From: Chrysoperla carnea
Lineage: Eukaryota > Arthropoda > Insecta > Neuroptera > Chrysopidae
Assembly (NCBI RefSeq): GCF_905475395.1
Contig: NC_058341.1
Coordinates: forward strand, 62,255,501-62,319,500
Length of the DNA: 64,000 nt
Direction: 5' to 3'
In this document: in pieces, positions 60,291 through 64,000 of the stretch
How positions within the stretch are numbered: the stretch's first letter is position 1
How the letters are laid out: every line of letters begins with the position of its first letter
Position numbers and translations under genes: made by a program
Notes under the pieces: model-generated
The model's database searches: none
What the model was told of the DNA's origin: nothing
The model's input: only the letters and a program-made list of their open reading frames with translations

Positions 60291-63200
60291 ATAATCCCTG
60301 TATTCAGTTTTTTATTATCCATTTGTTACATTCTATAGGTACATTCATTTCCAATTCGCAATGTTTTTGTAGAAACGTAAAATAACACCCATGCATATTT
60401 TGAATAATTACTCTCCTTCATAATATAAATTGAACTAAAGATTAAAATATTTTTTTCAAGTTTTTAAAATAAAAGTTTTATTTTTTATTAAAATATTCGT
60501 TAGAGGATAATTGATAACTTTTTAAGCCAGTATTAATCCTGAAATATTTCAATTATATAATCTCAAAAAGTTAGTTTTATAATTTACCTCCATGAAATTT
60601 TAAATATTATTTTATAATCTCAGGTGTGTGTATTCCTTAATGGGTATGCTTTTGTTAGCTTTTCTTTTTTACGACAAATATCATTTTTCTTAGAAAATTC
60701 ATCAAATTTTGTGGTTAATCAAAACGTATACTATTTTTTTTTCTCAGCTTAATTAAATACTGAAATGGTAGGTATTTTAATTATTATGACTTACCGATAA
60801 TTCTAAAAACCAGTGCATTTTTTGGGTTTTCCAACTAATAGAGCCGTAGACATTCATTGGGAGCCGACGTCCCCCCCTCTCCTCAGGAGATTTAGAATCT
60901 CTCCGCATAAATTTGAACTAGCAATATAATCCTATAAATGCAGCCAATTTTTGCGGCATAGTAAATAAGCTCCTGAGTCGATGTGCAACATTTTCTCTCA
61001 GAGGGCATTTATTTACCAGACGCCATTTTTTGCGATATAGGGTAGTGTAGAAATTTGGGGGAAAAAGGGGACCCTAATCGCCTGGAAGCAACGGTATGTT
61101 AAAACATTAATTAGAGAGGCTGTTATGGAAAAATAGTGACACCGCAGACTGGAGAAGTCCCGAAAACTCTTACCACTAGCAAACGAAACACTTTTACCCC
61201 TCTTTGGATGGTTTTGTGGGGAGATGGCGGAAGGAAATGTTCACGAGCATTGTGTAAGGTTTGCGCGGTCGTTATTGAAGTTATTTGGGAAGCAGCAAAA
61301 TTTTTTTTTAGTTTTTACTTACTCGGTTTTGCAGCCGTTTTCGGGACTTTTCCCACGCTTGATTTCAAATTACTGTCATGTAAACAGTTTGCGGTGTCGG
61401 CCACTATTTTTCCATAAAAATACTTGTTGTGAGAAGAAAATTGCACTTGAGTTTATCCGGATAGGATCCACTTTTTTCCGGTTTATTTCAACCCGTACTC
61501 AAACAAGAACTATGAAACTATTAAGTAAACTCCAAAAAACATTTATAATTTACGTGGATGAAAAGTTATCGAAAGATTTATTCGCGGATAAATCATTATT
61601 GAAAAATTTAATTAATTATTTTATTTATTCGAATAATTATTGGATAAAATATTATTTGAATAATGCCCATCACTGGTGAGAAGTAATAAATGAGGCAAAG
61701 AATTACATTTTTTGTATTACGTTGAATTTGTCGGTTTGAAATTCTCAGAAATAATGATCAGAGATGTAAATTGCATTACATGTAATTCACTTCACTCAAT
61801 AAGCATTATCTGATCATTCGATAACATCGAAATAATGGGCGGTTAAAATTATATGTTCGAAAATCAAATGAATTTAATAAGAATTTGGTTAAGGTGTTTG
61901 TTCCCTACATTATTGTAAAAAAAGTTTTGGTTTATTGCACGGTACATACATATAAATAAAATACATGCTTTGTAGTCAAGTAATGTGTTATTTTTAGGTT
62001 TACAATACCTCGCAAAAATATATAATATATTGTGTGCAAGTGCTGCTTATAAATTTGATAGTATAAATATCTCTCTTCAATCATCAATACTCTAACTATA
62101 GTCGTCTCTGTTCATCGATGAACTCATAATTAAATTAAAATTTTGTTTTTATATCATCGACAACCTTATATTTTTTTGGTATTATTATAAACTAAAAGAT
62201 TGTATAAATATTTTAAATAGTTTTTTTATCACACTCTCTAGATTTTTTGATCTAGAAATATCCAATTGAAAAGTATAACTTCTATGTGATTCATCATTTT
62301 TTCAGCCAACTTTGAGCGATAAAATAATCATAAAAAGCCCGGTGATCTGGGAATTTTTTCTGATTTTTGGAAACTTTATTAATTAAAAAATGTATTTATA
62401 AAGTTTTATTGAAATCCCTAGTAATATTCAATCCTTGCAATATCTCCTTAAATATAAATTAAAAGTAAAAAAACAGAAATGCAAATAGTTTTAATCTCCA
62501 ATTATTAAAATATTTAATAAAAATTGTACAAATTTTATAGAGAAATAATATAAAAACGAATTTGGCATGTAGCATTTTCGAGAAAATCAATATTACTATT
62601 TCTACCATTGCAGTATTTTCTACTAAGCTGTAATTTTGTGAATTAAAATATACGGTTTTTTTTTTTATAAATGTAATATTTGAGCAAACATATTTTTTTT
62701 ACAATGTTTTAAATTGCCTACCACTTGCCTAAAAACTTCAACAAAATTTGTTAAGCTATATAATAATTTGGCACATTTTCAAATTCTAAGTTTTTAGATA
62801 ATGTGTTAAGGAATTTTAAAACCATTGTATGGAAATTTTTTTGACACAATTTTTTAACACTTCAAGATCGCCACGCGTTACTTCAGTCTTGTCAATTCCA
62901 TTATAATTTTTTTTACATTGTATAAATTTTTTTGAATTAATAATATATTACTTCAATTCTACCATGATATTATTTTAGAAAAGTTATTAGTTAAATTTAC
63001 AAGGAGTTGCAAAACTATACTCTAAAAGTCATCAAAATGAGATAAAAAGTTGTGAAAATTAGAATAGAAATACTTTATTGTCAAAATACCAGGTGTCCAA
63101 TTTTATACAATCCATATGAAAATTTCTTCAGCGAAGAGTTTTTGGAGAAAGTGATCAACGTAAAAGTTTTTTTTACTTGGAAGGGAACATCTCACTGAAG

Positions 63201-63565
63201 TCGAAAGTTTGACGTTAACTTGTAAAGTCGTTTAAAAATCAAGTCAAGTTCTGAACTGATAAGAAATAAAGGAAAATTTTTAATTAGAAAATTCTTTAAA
63301 AAAGGAGCCAGTACCTTTTGCTGGAATCCTATTTTTATAAACCCTGCATCGAAACTACAACTACTTGGTTTAACCTAATAACTTAAAAACTACAAAAGAA
63401 ATCGAAAACAATTTTTATGGGAACATTTTTTTTTTAAGTTGGTTAGATTCTATATAAATAGAGTCGAAAAACTAGTATCGATAATTTTTCCATTCGATTC
63501 TCGTCGAAATTATAAGATTGACGAAAAAATATTTCCAACAAAACTTCTTTGTTATTTTATAAATA
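60291..63565. other. gene-free region
   Basis: 60840-61420 is GC-richer and shows several overlapping frames (61136-61417, 61224-61679) without a known domain. A MKLLSKLQ-start frame at 61512 runs to a possible GTGAGA donor at 61676, but no partner exon is visible. 61700-63560 is AT-rich with nothing recognised. Confidence 0.4.
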
Positions 63566-63566
63566 A

Positions 63567-64000
63567 CTAGCAGATGCCCGCTTTGCTGAGAAATTTCAAC
63601 TTTAAAAACAAAAACTACCGTGTTATAGCCCTCACTTTCCTTGACCTCACTTATCCTCCTTTTTATAAACAACTTTATGGATTTTAATTTTTTGGTGCAG
63701 AGCTCAGAAGATATTTCTGAAAATAAAATTTAGACCATGATACTCGCTGATGTAACTTTCTACAAGTGAAATAGTTTTTAAAATCGGTTAAGTATTTAAT
63801 TCAAAAATGACGAATATCAACTTCGATACAAATCACTCCCAAAATAATTTTCTACTCCTTTGTAATCCCGTTAAACAATGAGTTTCAATAAAATACGAAA
63901 AACGTCTTCTATCAGTGAATGTCTTTTCAAAATTTAAAGTAAATTGGACCAAGGAATCAAGTTGTCCCATACGAAATTTGCCGCCGTTTTTCACTCCCTT
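63567..64000 (-). mobile_element. Helitron-like end, right edge of window
   Basis: A/CTAGCAGATGCCCGCTTTGCTGAG; on the minus strand it reads GCAAAGCGGGCATCTGCTAG/T, the same layout as at 16851, 27633 and 47264. The remaining 400 bases carry no recognisable protein and continue beyond the window. Confidence 0.4.

Noticed and set aside
61224-61679. 151-residue frame, with MKLLSKLQ start at 61512 and a donor-like GTGAGA
   Set aside because: No domain recognised and no downstream exon visible; kept only as a weak possibility.

Overview
The window looks like a repeat-rich, strongly AT-biased insect nuclear genome. Genes are sparse and split by GT-AG introns. The G-protein gamma gene and the two trehalose-transporter-like genes have arthropod-type sequences, and most of the rest is decayed transposons. 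I cannot name the insect order from sequence alone. No CRISPR, rRNA or intact tRNA gene was seen.

Five protein-coding genes are supported. (1) 863-2079 (+): the last two coding exons of the proteasome ATPase Rpt1/PSMC2; earlier exons lie left of the window. (2) 5676-8202 (-): a two-exon TXNDC15-like membrane thioredoxin. (3) 10299-12312 (+): a complete two-exon G-protein gamma-1 subunit of 70 residues. (4) and (5) 22588-25860 (-) and 34155-41715 (-): two nearly identical 12-TM sugar/trehalose transporter genes. Each has a tiny first exon that reading-frame length alone does not reveal.

The transporters lie in a tandem segmental duplication: unit 1 about 21.0-29.5 kb, unit 2 about 30.4-42.4 kb. 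Coding exons, parts of intron 1 and upstream sequence are all duplicated. Later transposon insertions differ between the units, so each copy acts as an empty-site control for insertions in the other. A decayed LINE lies at the junction.

The rest is accessory DNA: two hAT-type MITEs with perfect 8-bp target duplications; a mariner-type transposase pseudogene interrupted by DNA that holds a decayed THAP domain and one of those MITEs; a PIF/Harbinger-like MITE; a TTAA-flanked MITE; many long inverted-repeat (foldback) elements, one built from tandem units; a recurring 0.5-0.65 kb repeat family; pogo, mariner and LINE remnants; Helitron-like ends; and a possible hammerhead-ribozyme remnant. The host genes look like ordinary housekeeping or signalling genes with no operon-like relationship. 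The most unusual content is the transporter duplication and the density of self-complementary elements.
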